Shown: piece after piece, positions 63,762 through 64,000 of the stretch | Numbering within the stretch: position 1 is the first letter of the stretch | Layout: each line of letters opens with the position of its first letter | Assembly: GCA_001970955.1 (NCBI GenBank) | Contig: MPUH01000185.1 | Coordinates: 23,582-87,581, forward strand | Direction of reading: 5' to 3' | Source of the DNA: Stentor coeruleus | Taxonomy: Eukaryota; Ciliophora; Heterotrichea; Heterotrichida; Stentoridae | Length of the DNA stretch: 64,000 nucleotides | Program-made: the position numbers and the translations under genes | The notes under the pieces: generated by a model | Told to the model about the DNA's origin: nothing | The model's input: the letters and a program-made list of their open reading frames with translations, nothing else | The model's database searches: none

Positions 63762-64000
63762 ATGGATTTTGATGCTTTAATTGCTTGGGGGTCGACATTT
63801 GAGAAATGTTTTATTGTCATGAATACAATGAGGAAAGTTATGATAGTAAGTTTTGATATTCAAGAAATCAATCAAAATAATTCATCAATTATAATTAAAA
63901 TTAATCCTCCAGAAAATGAGAAATTTGAAGATGTGCTTGTTACAAATGATGAGAAAATCTACATAACAAAAAGTGGGGATTTCATTGAAATTTATAATAA
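63762..64000 (+). CDS. Hypothetical protein, 5' part (cut by window end)
   Basis: From ATG 63762 the frame is open to the end of the window (79 codons plus 2 bases), too short to have been listed by length cut-offs. It reads MDFDALIAWGSTFEKCFIV... and ...VLVTNDEKIYITKSGDFIEI. The alternating hydrophobic strands suggest a beta-propeller blade-like fold, but no family is recognised. A stop lies upstream in frame, so this ATG is the first available. Confidence 0.5.
   Translation, partial: MDFDALIAWGSTFEKCFIVMNTMRKVMIVSFDIQEINQNNSSIIIKINPPENEKFEDVLVTNDEKIYITKSGDFIEIYN

Overview
This is macronuclear-type DNA from a ciliate, most likely Stentor or a close heterotrich. The genome is very AT-rich and compact. 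Almost every gene is one uninterrupted ORF. Ciliary and cortical proteins dominate: an axonemal dynein heavy chain, a PG-rich sperm-tail repeat protein, EF-hand modules, coiled-coil proteins, a CDPK and a cyclic-nucleotide-binding protein. TAA, TAG and TGA all appear to end genes, so the code looks standard, which is unusual for ciliates. Four genes are interrupted by 15-nt introns of form GTNNNNNNTATATAG, a size known from Stentor. Species assignment is inference.

Layout. 3-6047: 3' part of a dynein heavy chain, then an LRR protein. 6960-10207 (-): an ArfGAP-like protein and a kelch protein. 11002-17658 (+): RING protein, four-module EF-hand protein, SHIPPO-repeat protein, two-CNB-domain protein with a 15-nt intron. 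17720-21325: coiled-coil (-), orphan (+), kelch-BTB (-). 22679-28439 (+): tandem pair of CSC1/OSCA/TMEM63-like membrane proteins. 28468-32464: WD40 (-), divergent rhodanese-like protein with a CaaX end (+), TXNDC9-like protein (+). 34111-38592 (+): heat-shock-factor-like protein, proline dehydrogenase, coiled-coil protein. 38782-44041: BTB-BACK-discoidin (-), second ArfGAP-like protein (+), CDPK with a 15-nt intron (+). 45722-49746: propionyl-CoA carboxylase alpha (+), coiled-coil protein with a 15-nt intron (-), prohibitin (+). 51257-55443 (+): two coiled-coil proteins. 55971-60627 (-): orphan, coiled-coil/IQ protein with a 15-nt intron, ML-domain lipid-binding protein. 60877-64000 (+): three unrecognised genes, the last cut by the window end.

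How the genes relate. There are no operons. Genes are individually transcribed, often in tight divergent pairs (95 bp at 29452-29546) or convergent pairs (28 bp at 28440-28467). A cilium/cortex group (dynein, SHIPPO, EF-hand, LRR and coiled-coil proteins), a Ca2+/cAMP signalling group (CDPK, CNB, EF-hand) and a mitochondrial group (PCCA, PRODH, PHB1) can be recognised, but they are interspersed and the grouping is functional inference only.

Assembly quality. Six single-N positions (5997, 29646, 32802, 38503, 44568, 46896) each sit between two near-identical copies of 48-128 bp. These are almost certainly unmerged contig overlaps. They distort four gene models (LRR protein, rhodanese-like, coiled-coil 36872-38592, PCCA); models here are described as they would read with one copy.
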